64,000 bases of DNA from an uncultured Lachnospiraceae bacterium (GCA_947626745.1 CANQTF010000009.1:34707-98706); one strand, 5' to 3'. Positions 33,128-44,217 are shown, counted from the first letter of the stretch. Numbers and translations are program-made. The notes: generated by a model from the sequence alone, not told the origin.

Positions 33128-34441
33128 TCAGTCATTTAAAAATCCTTTATAATTGCGCACCAGCATCTGGGATTCGATCTGCTTGACCGTCTCCAGAACA
33201 ACGCTCACGATGATGATAAGGCTCGTTCCGCTGAACGATACGCTCGCGCCGAATACGCCGTTGAAGAAATACGGCACCACGCACACGATCGTAAGTCCCA
33301 CCGCACCGATAAAGATAATGTAGGTGAGCAGTCTGTTCAGATAGTCGCTGGTGGGTCTGCCCGGTCTGATGCCCGGGATAAAGCCGCCCTGCTTCTTCAT
33401 GTTCTCTGCAACCTCTAAAGGATTGAAGGTGATCGAAGTGTAGAAATACGCAAAAAGGATAACCAGCACTACATACACGATCAGGCCGACAGAGTAGACC
33501 GGCTGGCTCGGATTGCACCAGTAGTTGGAGTTTAATCCCTTTAATATCTCACCCCACACGCCTGTCCCCGTAATATTGAAAAAGGAACAGATGATCACCG
33601 GAAGCTGCATCAGAGATGATGCGAAAATAACCGGGATAACACCCGATGTATTGATCTTCAGCGGAATGTTCGTGGACTGTCCGCCGACCATTCTCCTGCC
33701 CTGCACTTTCTTGGCATACTGCACGGGGATCTTGCGCACGCCGTCATTCAAGATGATGACGAGGACTACCATCAATACGATGATCGCAATAATGATGATC
33801 GCCGCCACAACGCCCTTCGCGATCGACCTGCCGATCACGAACTGCTCAAAAAGCTGCGCGATATCCTGCGGCATACGCGACAGGATATTGATCGTCAGCA
33901 CGATAGAGATACCGTTGCCCACGCCATGCTCCGTGATCCGCTCGCCGACCCACATCAGGAATGCGCTGCCCGCGGTAAGCGCCACAATGACCGTGAGGAC
34001 ATTGATAACGTTGTATGTCTGGAGCAGTCCCTGCCGTCCGAATCCGATCGCCATAGCGCTGGACTCGATCAGGGCAAGGGCCACCGTCACATATCTGGTG
34101 ATAGAAGCGATCTTCTTCCTGCCGTCAGCACCGTCACGCTGCATCTCCTCCAGCTTCGGGATCGCGATCGTCATGAGCTGCATGATGATCGACGATGTGA
34201 TGTACGGCGTGATGTTCAATGCCAGAACGGACATATTCAGGAAAGATCCGCCCGTAAACGCATCAAAGAAGTTAAATGCATCTCCGGTCTGCTGCGAGAA
34301 CCAATCCGCAAAGAAGGTCCTGTTGATACCCGGAACAGGAAGCTGTGATCCGAGACGGATCACAACCAGCATCAAAAAGGTAAAAATGAGCTTCTTCCTG
34401 ATCTCCTTGATCTTAAACGCATTCTTTAAGGTTGTAAACAT
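33128..34441 (-). CDS. secY: Protein translocase subunit SecY
   Basis: The 437-residue protein has ten membrane segments and standard SecY signatures (GSQLPVPGINR, GGSFLNMSVLALNITPYITSSIIMQL in part, GGFIPGIRPGRPT). It forms the channel for secretion and membrane insertion. The ATG overlaps the rplO stop (TAATG). Confidence 0.97.
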   Translation of the reverse strand: MFTTLKNAFKIKEIRKKLIFTFLMLVVIRLGSQLPVPGINRTFFADWFSQQTGDAFNFFDAFTGGSFLNMSVLALNITPYITSSIIMQLMTIAIPKLEEMQRDGADGRKKIASITRYVTVALALIESSAMAIGFGRQGLLQTYNVINVLTVIVALTAGSAFLMWVGERITEHGVGNGISIVLTINILSRMPQDIAQLFEQFVIGRSIAKGVVAAIIIIAIIVLMVVLVIILNDGVRKIPVQYAKKVQGRRMVGGQSTNIPLKINTSGVIPVIFASSLMQLPVIICSFFNITGTGVWGEILKGLNSNYWCNPSQPVYSVGLIVYVVLVILFAYFYTSITFNPLEVAENMKKQGGFIPGIRPGRPTSDYLNRLLTYIIFIGAVGLTIVCVVPYFFNGVFGASVSFSGTSLIIIVSVVLETVKQIESQMLVRNYKGFLND

Positions 34442-34881
34442 TAAATCACCTCTGCCGTTCCGCCAAGAGCCTCGATCTTCTCCTTCGCGGATGCGCTGTA
34501 AGCGCCTGCTTTCACGTCGAGTTTCTTCGTCAATTCTCCGTTTCCAAGGATCTTAACACCGTCGCGGGGGTTTTTGATGATCCCTTTTTCGATCAATGCT
34601 TCCACGTCAACCGTTGCGCCGTTGTCAAATACCTCCAGCGCGCTCAGATTGATCGCAACGATTTCCTTAGAGTTCCTGCATTTGAATCCTCTCTTGGGAA
34701 GTCGTCTGTATAACGGCATCTGGCCGCCTTCAAAGCCCGGTCTCGGCGCTCCGGAACGAGCCTTCTGACCTTTGTGGCCCTTACCTGCTGTCTTGCCGTT
34801 GCCTGAACCGTGTCCACGGCCTCTTCTAAAATTATCGCTCTGTACCGAACCTTTGGCGGGTCTCAAATTTGATAATTCCAT
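34441..34881 (-). CDS. rplO: 50S ribosomal protein L15
   Basis: The 146-residue protein carries the Gly/Arg-rich N-terminus ([23 protein letters not shown] in part, [33 protein letters not shown] in part) of L15. It is coupled to secY by a one-base overlap. Confidence 0.97.
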   Translation of the reverse strand: MELSNLRPAKGSVQSDNFRRGRGHGSGNGKTAGKGHKGQKARSGAPRPGFEGGQMPLYRRLPKRGFKCRNSKEIVAINLSALEVFDNGATVDVEALIEKGIIKNPRDGVKILGNGELTKKLDVKAGAYSASAKEKIEALGGTAEVI

Positions 34882-34895
34882 ACCGGCACCTCCTT

Positions 34896-35102
34896 CTATG
34901 CTTCTTCTACTTTGATCATATGACTTACCTGTCTGATCTGTCCTCTGGTTGCTGCGTTGTCAGGCAGTTCCACCGTCTGATTGATCTTGTGCAGCCCCAT
35001 AGCCTGAATCGTGGCTCTGTTTTTGGGGATCTGACCAATGGTAGATCTAACTAAGGTAATCTTTAACTTCTTCGTCTCTGCCTCTGCTTTTTTTGCTGCC
35101 AT
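34896..35102 (-). CDS. rpmD: 50S ribosomal protein L30
   Basis: This 68-residue L30 has the core [20 protein letters not shown] and [20 protein letters not shown]. It lies between rpsE and rplO, 14 bp before rplO. Confidence 0.96.
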   Translation of the reverse strand: MAAKKAEAETKKLKITLVRSTIGQIPKNRATIQAMGLHKINQTVELPDNAATRGQIRQVSHMIKVEEA

Positions 35103-35149
35103 CTTTTTTTCCTCCTAAACTTTCTACCCGATGACTGTTCTCCGGTAAC

Positions 35150-35659
35150 TTAAGCGCGAATCTCTTCCACGGATTTGCCGCGATTTCTAGCCACCTCTTC
35201 AGGAGTCTTCAACTGGCTTAAGCCTGTGATCGTAGCAAGCACAACGTTCTGCTTGTTGTTAGAGCCCAGAGATTTTGTACGGATATTCTTGATGCCCGCA
35301 AGTTCGCATACGACACGCGCAGGACCACCGGCGATGATACCTGTACCTTCCGCAGCCCTCTTGAGGAGGACGGAAGCCGAACCGAATTTGCCGATAAAGT
35401 CATGTGTGATACTGCTGTTATCATCAAGCGCAACGGAAACCAAGTTCTTGATCGCATCTTCCTTTCCTTTGCGGATCGCCTCGGGAATCTCAGTCGCCTT
35501 ACCCAAACCTGCGCCGACATGACCGTTGCCGTCCCCGACTACTACAAGAGCCGTGAAACGCATGTTACGGCCACCCTTAACAACTTTGGTAACACGTTTG
35601 ATGGTTACGACTTTTTCAGTCAATTCCAACTGACTTACGTCAATGATTGTACGTCTCAT
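35150..35659 (-). CDS. rpsE: 30S ribosomal protein S5
   Basis: The 169-residue protein has the double-stranded RNA-binding start ([21 protein letters not shown]) and the S5 C-terminal fold ([36 protein letters not shown]). S5 contributes to decoding accuracy and the mRNA entry site. Confidence 0.97.
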   Translation of the reverse strand: MRRTIIDVSQLELTEKVVTIKRVTKVVKGGRNMRFTALVVVGDGNGHVGAGLGKATEIPEAIRKGKEDAIKNLVSVALDDNSSITHDFIGKFGSASVLLKRAAEGTGIIAGGPARVVCELAGIKNIRTKSLGSNNKQNVVLATITGLSQLKTPEEVARNRGKSVEEIRA

Positions 35660-35678
35660 GTGATTTCCCTCTCCCTTC

Positions 35679-36047
35679 CTAGAATTCTAAGCCGGCTTCT
35701 CTTGCCGCCTCGGCCAGTGCAGCGATCTTGCCCTGGTATATGAATCCGCCTCTGTCAAAGACAACGGTCTTGATGCCTTTCTCGATCGCTCTCTTGGCGA
35801 TTACTGTGCCTAAATATGCTGCCGCATCAACGTTATTGGTTTTATCCAGCTCGGACTTAACGGCCTTCTCAAGAGTGGACGCCGAGACTAAGGTATTTCC
35901 AACTGTATCGTCAATAATTTGAGCATACATATGATTATTGCTTCTGAACACCGACAGACGCGGTCTCTCAGCCGTACCGCTGAAACGGTTGCGCAGTCTC
36001 TTGTGCTTCTTTACACGAACTTCCTGTCTTGATTCCTTTCTAACCAT
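35679..36047 (-). CDS. rplR: 50S ribosomal protein L18
   Basis: From [19 protein letters not shown] (36047) the protein has 122 residues, the normal length; GGAG is nine bases upstream. A Met two codons earlier is too close to the binding site. L18 binds 5S rRNA together with L5 ([34 protein letters not shown]). Confidence 0.96.
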   Translation of the reverse strand: MVRKESRQEVRVKKHKRLRNRFSGTAERPRLSVFRSNNHMYAQIIDDTVGNTLVSASTLEKAVKSELDKTNNVDAAAYLGTVIAKRAIEKGIKTVVFDRGGFIYQGKIAALAEAAREAGLEF

Positions 36048-36067
36048 TTTCATACTCTCCTTATCTG

Positions 36068-36610
36068 TTATTTCTTACCAGTCTTACCGACTTTACGTCT
36101 GATCGTCTCATCAGCGTACTTGATACCCTTGCCCTTGTAAGGCTCAGGTCTCCTCTTGTCTCTGATCTCAGCCGCAAACTGACCTACTTTTTCTTTATCA
36201 ATACCCTTAACGATGATAATGTTCTGTCCGTCTACAACAGTCTCGATACCCTCGGGATCTGTCATCTCTACCGGATGGGAATAACCCAGATTCAGCGTCA
36301 GCGTTTTGCCGGACTTGGACGCCCTGTAACCTACGCCGTTGACTTCGAGTTTCTTCTCATATCCCTCCGTAACGCCCACTACCATGTTATGGATCAACGT
36401 TCTCGTCAGGCCGTGGAAGGATTTCATCTTCTTCAGATCGTTGGGTCTGGAGACTACGACCTGCTCGCCTTCCACTTTGATCTCCATTTCCGACGGAAGC
36501 ACTCTCTCAAGTGTTCCCTTAGGACCTTTTACAGTCACCTTATTATTTTCTGCGACATCCACAGTAACGCCTGCGGGGATCGCGATTGGCATTCTTCCTA
36601 TACGTGACAT
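36068..36610 (-). CDS. rplF: 50S ribosomal protein L6
   Basis: The 180-residue L6 has its two repeated folds ([34 protein letters not shown], and [16 protein letters not shown] near the end). It lies 193 bp after rpsH, an unusually large gap for this operon, filled with hairpins. Confidence 0.97.
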   Translation of the reverse strand: MSRIGRMPIAIPAGVTVDVAENNKVTVKGPKGTLERVLPSEMEIKVEGEQVVVSRPNDLKKMKSFHGLTRTLIHNMVVGVTEGYEKKLEVNGVGYRASKSGKTLTLNLGYSHPVEMTDPEGIETVVDGQNIIIVKGIDKEKVGQFAAEIRDKRRPEPYKGKGIKYADETIRRKVGKTGKK

Positions 36611-36651
36611 GCCCGTACCTCCTGTTTTATAATCTTACACCAATACCTACC

Positions 36652-36801
36652 GAGAATGTCTCGAAGAGGCATTCTCCCAGACTCGAGAATCTCTCGTTGC
36701 CGGTCGCTCCCCGAGAATGTCCCGCAGGGACATTTCTCGCCAACAAAGCTGTAGTGTTTCTTAGGCGGCGTATTTTGACGCCTTAGAAACTCTCTTTGTT
36801 G
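36652..36801. repeat. Hairpin cluster inserted between rpsH and rplF
   Basis: Three inverted repeats fill the spacer: GAGAATG...CATTCTC (36652-36676), GAGAATGTCCC-GCA-GGGACATTTCTC (36713-36738), and a long two-part stem at 36741-36801 with outer arms CAACAAAG/CTTTGTTG and inner arms TTTCTTAGGCG/CGCCTTAGAAA. No ORF is present. Confidence 0.8.
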
Positions 36802-36803
36802 TG

Positions 36804-37205
36804 CTACCAAACGAACGCCAGTACTTCGCCGCCCACCTGAAGCTCTCTTGCTTTCTTGTCCGTCACAACGCCCTGATTCGTAGAGATGATCGCAACGCCC
36901 AGACCGCCGAGGACCTTCGGCAAATCCTCCTTGCCTACATATACGCGAAGACCCGGCTTGGAAATCCTCTTGATACCGGAGATGATCTTGTCATTCTTAT
37001 CCTCGCCGTACTTCAGTGTGATATGGATGGTCTTGAAGTTGCCGTTGTCGATTAAATCGAACTTTCTAATATAACCTTCGTCCAGAAGGATCTGCGCAAT
37101 CGCCAGCTTCATCTTGGATGAGGGTACATCTACTGTATCATGTTTTGCAGTGTTTGCATTACGGATTCTTGTAAGCATATCTGCAATCGGATCGCTCATT
37201 GTCAT
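36804..37205 (-). CDS. rpsH: 30S ribosomal protein S8
   Basis: The 133-residue S8 reads [20 protein letters not shown] at its start and ends with the family's [26 protein letters not shown] motif in part. S8 binds 16S helix 21 and in many bacteria represses the spc operon. The hairpin cluster begins directly after its stop codon. Confidence 0.97.
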   Translation of the reverse strand: MTMSDPIADMLTRIRNANTAKHDTVDVPSSKMKLAIAQILLDEGYIRKFDLIDNGNFKTIHITLKYGEDKNDKIISGIKRISKPGLRVYVGKEDLPKVLGGLGVAIISTNQGVVTDKKARELQVGGEVLAFVW

Positions 37206-37245
37206 GATTTTTCCTCCTTATATCATTGATCGCTTATTCAGCCGC

Positions 37246-37431
37246 CTACCAGCTTGCTTTCTTCACGCCGGGGATCTGACCTTTATATGCTAATTCACGG
37301 AAGCAAATTCTGCAAATTCCGTATTTTCTCAAATATGCATGTGGACGTCCACAGATCTTGCAGCGGTTGTATCCTCTTGAGGAGAATTTCGGTCTGCGCT
37401 GCTGTTTCACCTTCATTGCTGTCTTAGCCAT
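37246..37431 (-). CDS. rpsZ: 30S ribosomal protein S14, zinc type
   Basis: This short 61-residue S14 carries [20 protein letters not shown], the two Cys-x2-Cys pairs of the zinc form (S14 type Z). It lies between rplE and rpsH. Confidence 0.97.
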   Translation of the reverse strand: MAKTAMKVKQQRRPKFSSRGYNRCKICGRPHAYLRKYGICRICFRELAYKGQIPGVKKASW

Positions 37432-37445
37432 GAATTTACCTCCTT

Positions 37446-37988
37446 CTATTTAGCGAATGGCATGTTAAACAATCTCAACAACTCACGAGCTTCCTCGTCC
37501 GTCTTGGCAGTGGTGACGAAGATGACATCCATACCTCTCACCTTGTCTACCTTATCGTACTCGATCTCCGGGAAGATGATCTGCTCCTTGATACCGAGCG
37601 CATAGTTCCCTCTGCCGTCAAAAGAGTTGGGATTGACGCCTCTGAAGTCGCGCACACGGGGCAGCGCAAGGTTCACAAGGCGATCCAGAAACTCATACAT
37701 CTTATCGCCGCGAAGCGTCGTCTTACAACCGATCGACTGGCCTTCTCTGATCTTGAAGTTTGCGATAGAATTCTTTGCCTTCGTAACGACCGCCTTCTGG
37801 CCCGTGATGATCTCCATATCGCTCACAGCGGACTCCAAGACTTTTGCGTTCTCCTTAGCCTCGCCGACGCCCATGTTGACGACGATCTTGTCGAGCTTCG
37901 GAACTTCCATAACATTTTTATATCCAAACTTTTTGACCATAGCATCTACGATCTCGTTCTTATACATCTCTTTCAGTCTACTACTCAA
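37446..37988 (-). CDS. rplE: 50S ribosomal protein L5
   Basis: The 180-residue L5 has [38 protein letters not shown] in part, and [20 protein letters not shown]. It binds 5S rRNA and touches P-site tRNA. It lies 24 bp after rplX. Confidence 0.97.
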   Translation of the reverse strand: MSSRLKEMYKNEIVDAMVKKFGYKNVMEVPKLDKIVVNMGVGEAKENAKVLESAVSDMEIITGQKAVVTKAKNSIANFKIREGQSIGCKTTLRGDKMYEFLDRLVNLALPRVRDFRGVNPNSFDGRGNYALGIKEQIIFPEIEYDKVDKVRGMDVIFVTTAKTDEEARELLRLFNMPFAK

Positions 37989-38012
37989 CGTCTTAGACCT
38001 CCTTTCCTAGAA

Positions 38013-38324
38013 TCAATCAATGATGTCGCCTGTGGATTTCGCAAAGCGGACCTTCTTGCCCTTCTCGATCTTAAATCCGATCCTCGTTGCTTTTCCCTTG
38101 TGTACATACATTACGTTGGAAGCGTCTATGGGAGCTTCCTTCTGAACGATGCCGCCGTTCTGATTGGCAGCGGAAGGCTTCTCATGCTTGGTGATCATGT
38201 TGATCCCCTCGATCAGGACCTTGTTCTTCTTCCTGTCTACGGAAATGACCTTGCCTTCTTTGTCTTTATCTTTGCCGGCGATCACCTTGACGGTATCGCC
38301 CTTCTTAATCTTAAATGTTGACAT
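38013..38324 (-). CDS. rplX: 50S ribosomal protein L24
   Basis: The 103-residue protein begins with a KOW motif ([21 protein letters not shown]) and continues with [21 protein letters not shown]24 starts 50S assembly. It lies 11 bp after rplN. Confidence 0.97.
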   Translation of the reverse strand: MSTFKIKKGDTVKVIAGKDKDKEGKVISVDRKKNKVLIEGINMITKHEKPSAANQNGGIVQKEAPIDASNVMYVHKGKATRIGFKIEKGKKVRFAKSTGDIID

Positions 38325-38335
38325 GCCGGCACCTC

Positions 38336-38704
38336 CTATAATACTTCCGGAGCCAGTGAAACAATTTTCATAAACTGTTTATCACGAAGCTCTCTTGCCA
38401 CTGGCCCAAAGATACGGGTCCCTCTCGGAGTCTTATCCTCCTTGATGATAACAGCGGCATTTTCGTCAAATCTGATATAAGATCCGTCTTTGCGGCGAGC
38501 GCCCTTGACGCTGCGCACAACTACAGCCTTCACAACGTCGCCTTTTTTTACAACGCCGCCCGGTGTTGCATCTTTGACCGTAGCTACGATCACGTCACCG
38601 ATACGTGCATATCTTCTTGTAGAACCGCCCACAACCCTGATGCACAGGAGCTCTTTCGCACCGGTATTGTCAGCGACCTTAAGTCTGCTTTCCTGTTGAA
38701 TCAT
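38336..38704 (-). CDS. rplN: 50S ribosomal protein L14
   Basis: The 122-residue L14 has [40 protein letters not shown] and the end EVL-type tail ([11 protein letters not shown]). It sits at the subunit interface near the binding site of translational GTPases. Confidence 0.97.
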   Translation of the reverse strand: MIQQESRLKVADNTGAKELLCIRVVGGSTRRYARIGDVIVATVKDATPGGVVKKGDVVKAVVVRSVKGARRKDGSYIRFDENAAVIIKEDKTPRGTRIFGPVARELRDKQFMKIVSLAPEVL

Positions 38705-38736
38705 GCTATCTTCTCCTTATTTTAGTGATAATACTG

Positions 38737-38991
38737 TTATTTAGCCCTCTCAACGATCTCAACGAGTCTCCATCTCTTGTCCTTGGACAGCGGTCTGGTC
38801 TCCATGACTCTGACCGTATCGCCGATATTGCACTCGTTGTTCTCATCATGCGCTTTCAGTTTATACGTTTTCTTTACGATCTTATTGTAAAGCGGATGCT
38901 TCACATGGTTTTCGATAGCTACCACGATGGTCTTATCCATCTTATTGCTCGTCACCTTACCGGTACGGGTTTTTCTCAAATTCCTTTCCAC
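38737..38991 (-). CDS. rpsQ: 30S ribosomal protein S17
   Basis: From GTG at 38991 ([20 protein letters not shown]) the protein has 84 residues. AAGGAG eight to nine bases upstream decides this start; the open frame continues 42 codons upstream into rpmC sequence. S17 is an OB-fold protein ([37 protein letters not shown]). Confidence 0.95.
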   Translation of the reverse strand: MERNLRKTRTGKVTSNKMDKTIVVAIENHVKHPLYNKIVKKTYKLKAHDENNECNIGDTVRVMETRPLSKDKRWRLVEIVERAK

Positions 38992-39013
38992 GATTGCTTC
39001 TCCTTCCCGCTGC

Positions 39014-39223
39014 TTAATTTGCCGCTTTGGCCTTCTGCGTGATAACGGTCTGGATCCGCGCGATGTTCTTTCTGACATCTTTGATCCGCGCCGTATTGTC
39101 CAACTGATTCGTCGCATTCTGGAATCTCAGATTGAAAAGTTCTTTCTTAGCATCGACCAGCGCCTGCGCCAACTCCGCAGACGTCTTTTTCTGCAGATCC
39201 TCTACATACTGATTAGTTTTCAT
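39014..39223 (-). CDS. rpmC: 50S ribosomal protein L29
   Basis: From ATG 39223 ([20 protein letters not shown]) the protein has 69 residues, normal for L29, with the [20 protein letters not shown] core. The open frame extends 39 codons upstream inside rplP. L29 borders the exit tunnel. Its start overlaps the 3' end of rplP. Confidence 0.95.
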   Translation of the reverse strand: MKTNQYVEDLQKKTSAELAQALVDAKKELFNLRFQNATNQLDNTARIKDVRKNIARIQTVITQKAKAAN

Positions 39224-39650
39224 TTGCCACACCGCCTTCCAAGTCTGCTTTAGAAACGATCTTACACTTGCAGGGCAGTTTATGTGTTGCAAGACGTAAC
39301 GCTTCCTTAGCCACCTCCTCAGACACTCCTGAGATCTCAAACATTACGCGTCCCGGCTTTACAACTGCCACCCAGTACTCAAGCGTACCTTTACCGGAAC
39401 CCATTCGCGTTTCTGCCGGCTTTGCCGTTACCGGCTTGTCGGGGAAAATCTTGATCCAGACTTTACCGCCACGTTTGATATAACGTGTCATAGCGATACG
39501 GGCCGCCTCGATCTGGTTCGATTTGATCCAGCAGGGCTCCAATGCCACGATACCGTATTCACCGTATGTGATCGTATTGCCGCGGGATGCTTTACCGCTC
39601 ATAGAGCCGCGGAACTGTTTACGACGTTTTACTCTTTTAGGCATTAACAT
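39213..39650 (-). CDS. rplP: 50S ribosomal protein L16
   Basis: The 145-residue L16 ([29 protein letters not shown] segment, [18 protein letters not shown]) lies at the A-site region of the 50S subunit. GGGAG is nine bases before ATG 39650; Met3 is an alternative start. It overlaps rpsC by one base and rpmC by 11. Confidence 0.97.
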   Translation of the reverse strand: MLMPKRVKRRKQFRGSMSGKASRGNTITYGEYGIVALEPCWIKSNQIEAARIAMTRYIKRGGKVWIKIFPDKPVTAKPAETRMGSGKGTLEYWVAVVKPGRVMFEISGVSEEVAKEALRLATHKLPCKCKIVSKADLEGGVANEN

Positions 39651-40306
39651 TATTTATCGCTCCCTTCTACGTTAGATTTAGCAGGAAGTATCTCACCTTT
39701 ATAGATCCAAACCTTGACGCCGACTTTGCCGTAAGTCGTATCGGCCTCTGCAAAACCATAGTCGATATCCGCTCTCAGTGTCTGCAGCGGAATCGTCCCC
39801 TCGCTGTAAAACTCCGTGCGGGCGATATCCGCGCCGCCGAGACGTCCGGCAACCGCGGTCTTGATACCAAGCGCCCCGGCCTTCATGGTCCTGCCCATGC
39901 AAGACTTCATGGCACGTCTGAAAGATACACGGTTTTCAAGCTGCTGTGCGATATTCTCCGCAACGAGCTGCGCGTCTCTGTCAGGTCTCTTGATCTCCTT
40001 GATATCTACGAAAACTTTCTTGTTTGTGAGTTTGGTAAGCTCCTTCTTGGTTATCTCGATCTCTGCGCCGCCCTTGCCGATCACAACGCCCGGCTTTGCG
40101 GTGTAGATGATGACCTTCACTCTGTCGGATGCTCTCTCGATCTCGATCTTGGCAATACCGGCACTGTATAACTTTTCCTTCAAAAATTTCCTGATGTTGT
40201 AATCTTCTACAAGAAACTCAGAAAATTCCGCATCAGCGTACCACTTGGAATCCCAATCTTTAATAACACCGACTCTCAGGCCGTGTGGATTAACTTTCTG
40301 TCCCAT
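39650..40306 (-). CDS. rpsC: 30S ribosomal protein S3
   Basis: The 218-residue S3 has the KH domain ([20 protein letters not shown]) and the C-terminal signature ([20 protein letters not shown]). It forms part of the mRNA entry tunnel with S4 and S5. Confidence 0.97.
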   Translation of the reverse strand: MGQKVNPHGLRVGVIKDWDSKWYADAEFSEFLVEDYNIRKFLKEKLYSAGIAKIEIERASDRVKVIIYTAKPGVVIGKGGAEIEITKKELTKLTNKKVFVDIKEIKRPDRDAQLVAENIAQQLENRVSFRRAMKSCMGRTMKAGALGIKTAVAGRLGGADIARTEFYSEGTIPLQTLRADIDYGFAEADTTYGKVGVKVWIYKGEILPAKSNVEGSDK

Positions 40307-40328
40307 GTTGTTCTCCTTCCTAATTATC

Positions 40329-40733
40329 CTATCTCTCGTCCAGAACGATCGTGATATGGCTCATCCGCTTCTCGATGCGGTAAGCCCGGCCCTGCGCTCT
40401 CGGTCTGATCCTCTTCATCGTGGGGCCTTTGTTTGCGTAGCACTCGGCAACGTAAAGGTGTTCCGGGTTAGGATACTTCGTGGGATCCTGACCGTACAAA
40501 TACTCAGCGTTTGCACGGGCGGACTCCAGCAGCTTCTTGATGATGCCGGAGGCATATCTGGGATTGTATTCCAAAATACCCAGCGCGGTTTCCACATCTT
40601 TGCCTCTGATGGCATCTAATACGAAACACGCCTTCTGTACAGACACTCTTGCGTATGACAGCTTTGCGGAGGGTCTTGTATCTTTGATCGCATTTCTCTC
40701 TCTCTTTATCTGGGATCTATGTCCTTTAGCCAT
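40329..40733 (-). CDS. rplV: 50S ribosomal protein L22
   Basis: From ATG 40733 ([13 protein letters not shown]), nine bases after AAGGAGG, the protein has 134 residues. The L22 core is visible ([20 protein letters not shown] and the [20 protein letters not shown] tail that lines the exit tunnel). Confidence 0.96.
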   Translation of the reverse strand: MAKGHRSQIKRERNAIKDTRPSAKLSYARVSVQKACFVLDAIRGKDVETALGILEYNPRYASGIIKKLLESARANAEYLYGQDPTKYPNPEHLYVAECYANKGPTMKRIRPRAQGRAYRIEKRMSHITIVLDER

Positions 40734-40754
40734 AGATAACAACCTCCTTTCAAA

Positions 40755-41036
40755 TTAGCGGACTTTGGACTTTCTCTCGTCTTTATCGTGTCCTCTGTAA
40801 GTTCTGGTAGCGACAAACTCGCCCAGCTTATGTCCAACCATATCCTCTGTAACATATACCGGTACGTGCTTTCTTCCGTCGTGAACCGCAAATGTATGTC
40901 CTACGAAGGAAGGAAAGATCGTAGAGCGGCGGGACCAAGTCTTGATGACCTGTTTCTGCCCCGAAGCGTTCATCGCATCTACTTTCTTCAGTAAGCTTGC
41001 ATCCGCAAAAGGTCCTTTTTTCAGTGATCTAGCCAT
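40755..41036 (-). CDS. rpsS: 30S ribosomal protein S19
   Basis: The 93-residue S19 has [42 protein letters not shown] in part and [16 protein letters not shown]. It contacts the 50S subunit in bridge B1. Confidence 0.97.
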   Translation of the reverse strand: MARSLKKGPFADASLLKKVDAMNASGQKQVIKTWSRRSTIFPSFVGHTFAVHDGRKHVPVYVTEDMVGHKLGEFVATRTYRGHDKDERKSKVR

Positions 41037-41047
41037 GTTCTTTCCTC

Positions 41048-41893
41048 CTATTTACTAATCGCTCTGCCGTCTCTTCTTCTTACGATCAGCTTATTGGACG
41101 CTTTCTTCTTCTTGCGCGTCTTCAAGCCAAGTGCGGGCTTGCCCCAGGGTGTACACGGTCCGGGACGACCGATCGGCGCTCTGCCCTCACCGCCGCCGTG
41201 CGGGTGGTCGTTCGGGTTCATAACGGAACCGCGGACCGTAGGGCGGATACCCATATGACGTTTACGACCTGCTTTACCGATCTTCACGAGGTTGTGATCT
41301 ACGTTGCCGACAGTGCCGACGGTCGCGCGGCATACGAGCGGAACCATCCGCATCTCGCCGGAGGGAAGCCGCAGGGTCGCGTACTTGCCTTCCTTTGCCA
41401 TAAGCTGTGCGCTGTTGCCCGCGGAGCGTACCATCTGGCCGCCCTTGCCGGGATGCAGCTCGATATTGTGAACCAGCGTACCTACCGGGATCTGGGCAAG
41501 GGGCAGACAATTGCCGACCCTTACTTCGGCTTCGGGTCCGTTCATGACCTTCATGCCGTCCGTCAGTCCTTCCGGCGCAAGGATATATGCCTTCTCGCCG
41601 TCCTCATAACAGATGAGCGCGATGTTGGCCGTTCTGTTCGGATCATACTCGATGCCGATGACCTTGGCCGCAACGCCGTCCTTATTTCTCTTGAAATCTA
41701 CGTTTCTGTATAATCTTCTGCTTCCGCCGCCGCGATGTCTGACCGTGATCTTACCCTGATTGTTACGTCCGGAGTTTTTCTTGAGAGAAGTACAAAGCGC
41801 TTTCTCGGGAGTCGTCTTTGTGATCTCTGCAAAATCGGAACCGGTCATGTTACGTCTGGAAGGTGTATATGGGTTATATGTCTTGATTCCCAT
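41048..41893 (-). CDS. rplB: 50S ribosomal protein L2
   Basis: The 281-residue L2 contains RRHGGGGRR-like [18 protein letters not shown], the peptidyl-transferase-proximal [20 protein letters not shown] and a basic C-terminus. It is one of the most conserved 50S proteins and bridges the subunits (B7b). Confidence 0.98.
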   Translation of the reverse strand: MGIKTYNPYTPSRRNMTGSDFAEITKTTPEKALCTSLKKNSGRNNQGKITVRHRGGGSRRLYRNVDFKRNKDGVAAKVIGIEYDPNRTANIALICYEDGEKAYILAPEGLTDGMKVMNGPEAEVRVGNCLPLAQIPVGTLVHNIELHPGKGGQMVRSAGNSAQLMAKEGKYATLRLPSGEMRMVPLVCRATVGTVGNVDHNLVKIGKAGRKRHMGIRPTVRGSVMNPNDHPHGGGEGRAPIGRPGPCTPWGKPALGLKTRKKKKASNKLIVRRRDGRAISK

Positions 41894-41916
41894 GATCTTA
41901 TCTCCTTTTCTTTATA

Positions 41917-42216
41917 TTAGAGTCCCGCAAAGATCTCGATGTCCTTGCTGTCCTCTGTCAACTGCACGATCGCTTTCTTGGTCTTGGCCGTCTTGCCGTA
42001 CACCATACCGCGTCTCTTGGTCTTGCCGGCCAGATTCATGGTGTTGACCTTTGCGACCTTCGTTCCTTCAAACATTTTCTCTACAGCTTCTTTGATCTGT
42101 GTCTTATTTGCTTCCGGGTGAACCAGAAAAGTATATTTCTTCTCGCTCATGCCCGCCATACTCTTCTCTGTGATAACAGGTTTGAGGATCACATCATAAT
42201 ATTGGATCGCTGCCAT
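41917..42216 (-). CDS. rplW: 50S ribosomal protein L23
   Basis: The 99-residue L23 ([40 protein letters not shown]) forms the docking site for trigger factor and SRP at the tunnel exit. It overlaps the rplD stop by one base. Confidence 0.97.
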   Translation of the reverse strand: MAAIQYYDVILKPVITEKSMAGMSEKKYTFLVHPEANKTQIKEAVEKMFEGTKVAKVNTMNLAGKTKRRGMVYGKTAKTKKAIVQLTEDSKDIEIFAGL

Positions 42217-42836
42217 TATGCATACACCTCCTCGATCTTTGCCACGGCATCCTTGGTGAGTACCAGCGTATCGCCTTTCAAGATGTCATATACATTGATG
42301 CTGTCTGCAACTGCCATAGATATGGCAGGAAGATTCTTTGCGGAGCAGATCAGGTTCTGATCCTGCTCGCCGATCACTACCATTGCCTTCTCTACTTTCA
42401 GGTTATCCATGACCTCTTTGAATTTCTTCGTCTTGATCTCGTCGAGCTTCAGCTCGTCTAAGACAATCAGTTTGTTCTCCTGCACTCTGCTCGTGAGAAC
42501 GGACTTAAGCGCCGCGCGCTTCTCCTTCTTGTTCAGCTTGAAAGAATACTCCCTCGGAACGGGTGCGAACACAACGCCGCCGCCCTTCCACTGGGGCGCT
42601 CTTGTGGAGCCCTGTCTCGCATGACCAGTTTCCTTCTGTCTCCAAGGCTTTCTGCCGCCGCCGGAAACTTCGGAACGTGTCTTTGCCTTCTGTGTTCCCT
42701 GTCTCTTGTTAGCCAGCATCTGAACTACCGCCATGTGTACGAGGTGTTCATTGATCTTCACACCGAATACCGCATCGTTCAGGTCCATCTTGCCGACTTC
42801 TTTGCCTTTCATATTATAAACAGATACGTTTGCCAT
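42216..42836 (-). CDS. rplD: 50S ribosomal protein L4
   Basis: The 206-residue L4 has the tunnel loop segment ([21 protein letters not shown] and [17 protein letters not shown]). In some bacteria L4 also represses the S10 operon through its leader RNA; the structured leader upstream of rpsJ makes this worth considering here. Confidence 0.97.
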   Translation of the reverse strand: MANVSVYNMKGKEVGKMDLNDAVFGVKINEHLVHMAVVQMLANKRQGTQKAKTRSEVSGGGRKPWRQKETGHARQGSTRAPQWKGGGVVFAPVPREYSFKLNKKEKRAALKSVLTSRVQENKLIVLDELKLDEIKTKKFKEVMDNLKVEKAMVVIGEQDQNLICSAKNLPAISMAVADSINVYDILKGDTLVLTKDAVAKIEEVYA

Positions 42837-42871
42837 CTGAATGGTCCTCCTTTCATCTGTGACTCACGCCA

Positions 42872-43558
42872 CTATTTCGCTTCCACCTTAGTAGTCTCTT
42901 TAATGGTTACTAAGGCTTTCTTCGGGCCGGGTACTGCGCCTTTGACAAGGATCAGATCCTTGTCCGCATCCACTCTTACGACCGTAAGATTCTGAACCGT
43001 CACCTTCACGCAGCCCATATGTCCCGGCATGCCCTTGCCCTTGAACACCTTGCTCGGCGAGGAGCAGGCGCCGTTGGAACCCTGATGCCGATGGAATTTG
43101 GAACCGTGAGCCATGGGGCCTCTGTGCTGGCCATGTCTCTTGATAGCGCCCTGAAATCCCTTACCTTTGGAGATCGCGGTCGCATCCACTCTGTCGCCCG
43201 CCGCGAAGATGTCGGCTTTGATCTCGCTGCCGAGCGTGTACTCTTCCGCATTCTCCAATTTCAACTCTCTGACATATCTCTTGCAGGATACGCCGGCCTT
43301 GTCGAAGTGGCCCTTCATCGGCTTGTTCACGCCGTGTCTGTGGATCACTTCTTTTCTGCCGCCCTTATCCTTGTTGACGATCTTCTCCTTCTTGTCAACG
43401 AAGCCGACCTGTACGGCGCTGTATCCGTCGTTCTCCACGGTCTTGACCTGCGTTACCGCGCAGGGGCCCGCCTGAAGTACGGTGACCGGCGTCAGTGTGC
43501 CGTCCTCGTCGAAGATCTGTGTCATTCCGACCTTTGTTGCCAATATTGCTTTCTTCAT
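42872..43558 (-). CDS. rplC: 50S ribosomal protein L3
   Basis: The 228-residue L3 has [39 protein letters not shown] and [20 protein letters not shown]. It reaches the peptidyl transferase centre. GGAGG precedes the ATG. It is 92 bp after rpsJ. Confidence 0.97.
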   Translation of the reverse strand: MKKAILATKVGMTQIFDEDGTLTPVTVLQAGPCAVTQVKTVENDGYSAVQVGFVDKKEKIVNKDKGGRKEVIHRHGVNKPMKGHFDKAGVSCKRYVRELKLENAEEYTLGSEIKADIFAAGDRVDATAISKGKGFQGAIKRHGQHRGPMAHGSKFHRHQGSNGACSSPSKVFKGKGMPGHMGCVKVTVQNLTVVRVDADKDLILVKGAVPGPKKALVTIKETTKVEAK

Positions 43559-43650
43559 TTCCTTTACCTCCTGTTGTTCTACAGCGGATCCAAAGCAGCC
43601 GCATTACGGCTGAGCCCGAAGTCTGCTTCAGATCATCCTAGTAGGGGTCG

Positions 43651-43968
43651 TTATTTGTTCTTCATCTTGATGTCGATGTAGACGCCCGCGGGCATCTCCA
43701 GTCTCTGCAGAGCATCTACCGTCTTCGGTGTAGGCGTGATGATGTCGATGAGCCTCTTGTGGGTCCTCTGCTCGAACTGCTCTCTGGAGTCCTTGTCCTT
43801 GTGGACCGCCCTGAGGATCGTAACCACTTCCTTCTTGGTGGGAAGCGGCACAGGCCCGCTCACCTGAGAGCCGGTCTTCTTTACCGTTTCGATGATCTTC
43901 TTTGCCGATGCATCAACTAACTGATGATCGTAGGCTTTTAATGTAATTCTCATTACTTGACTTGCCAT
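43651..43968 (-). CDS. rpsJ: 30S ribosomal protein S10
   Basis: This 105-residue S10 is the first gene of the S10 operon ([40 protein letters not shown]). GGAGG lies ten bases before ATG 43968; Met6 is an alternative start. Besides its ribosomal role S10 (NusE) acts in transcription antitermination. The leader upstream is about 230 nt and structured. Confidence 0.97.
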   Translation of the reverse strand: MASQVMRITLKAYDHQLVDASAKKIIETVKKTGSQVSGPVPLPTKKEVVTILRAVHKDKDSREQFEQRTHKRLIDIITPTPKTVDALQRLEMPAGVYIDIKMKNK

Positions 43969-44008
43969 AAAAAAAGTCGCCTCCTTTTCGCACTTTTAAG
44001 TTCTAAGT

Positions 44009-44118
44009 ACGACAAGCGGTGACTGTACACTCTCCCGTGTGTGTCCTATTTTTGTAAAACACTAATCACGTTGTTTCCGGCTGTGCCGGACTATCTTGCT
44101 TGTACAGTGACTTGTCGT
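44009..44118 (-). promoter_or_regulatory. Structured leader RNA of the S10 operon
   Basis: On the minus strand, ACGACAAGTCACTGTAC (44118-44102) can pair with GTACAGTCACCGCTTGTCGT (44028-44009) with a three-base interruption. The pairing encloses a CCGGC-ACA-GCCGG hairpin (44089-44077). No ORF is present. This long-range fold is suited to autogenous control of ribosomal protein synthesis; the ligand is unknown. Confidence 0.65.
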
Positions 44119-44217
44119 CAGTTTCCTAACTTGACATTCGCTCCACGGAAAACCCGAACGCCATTGCTGACATCCAGCAACCTCACGCTTCACAGCTATC
44201 ATGCCACAGCAAGGGTT

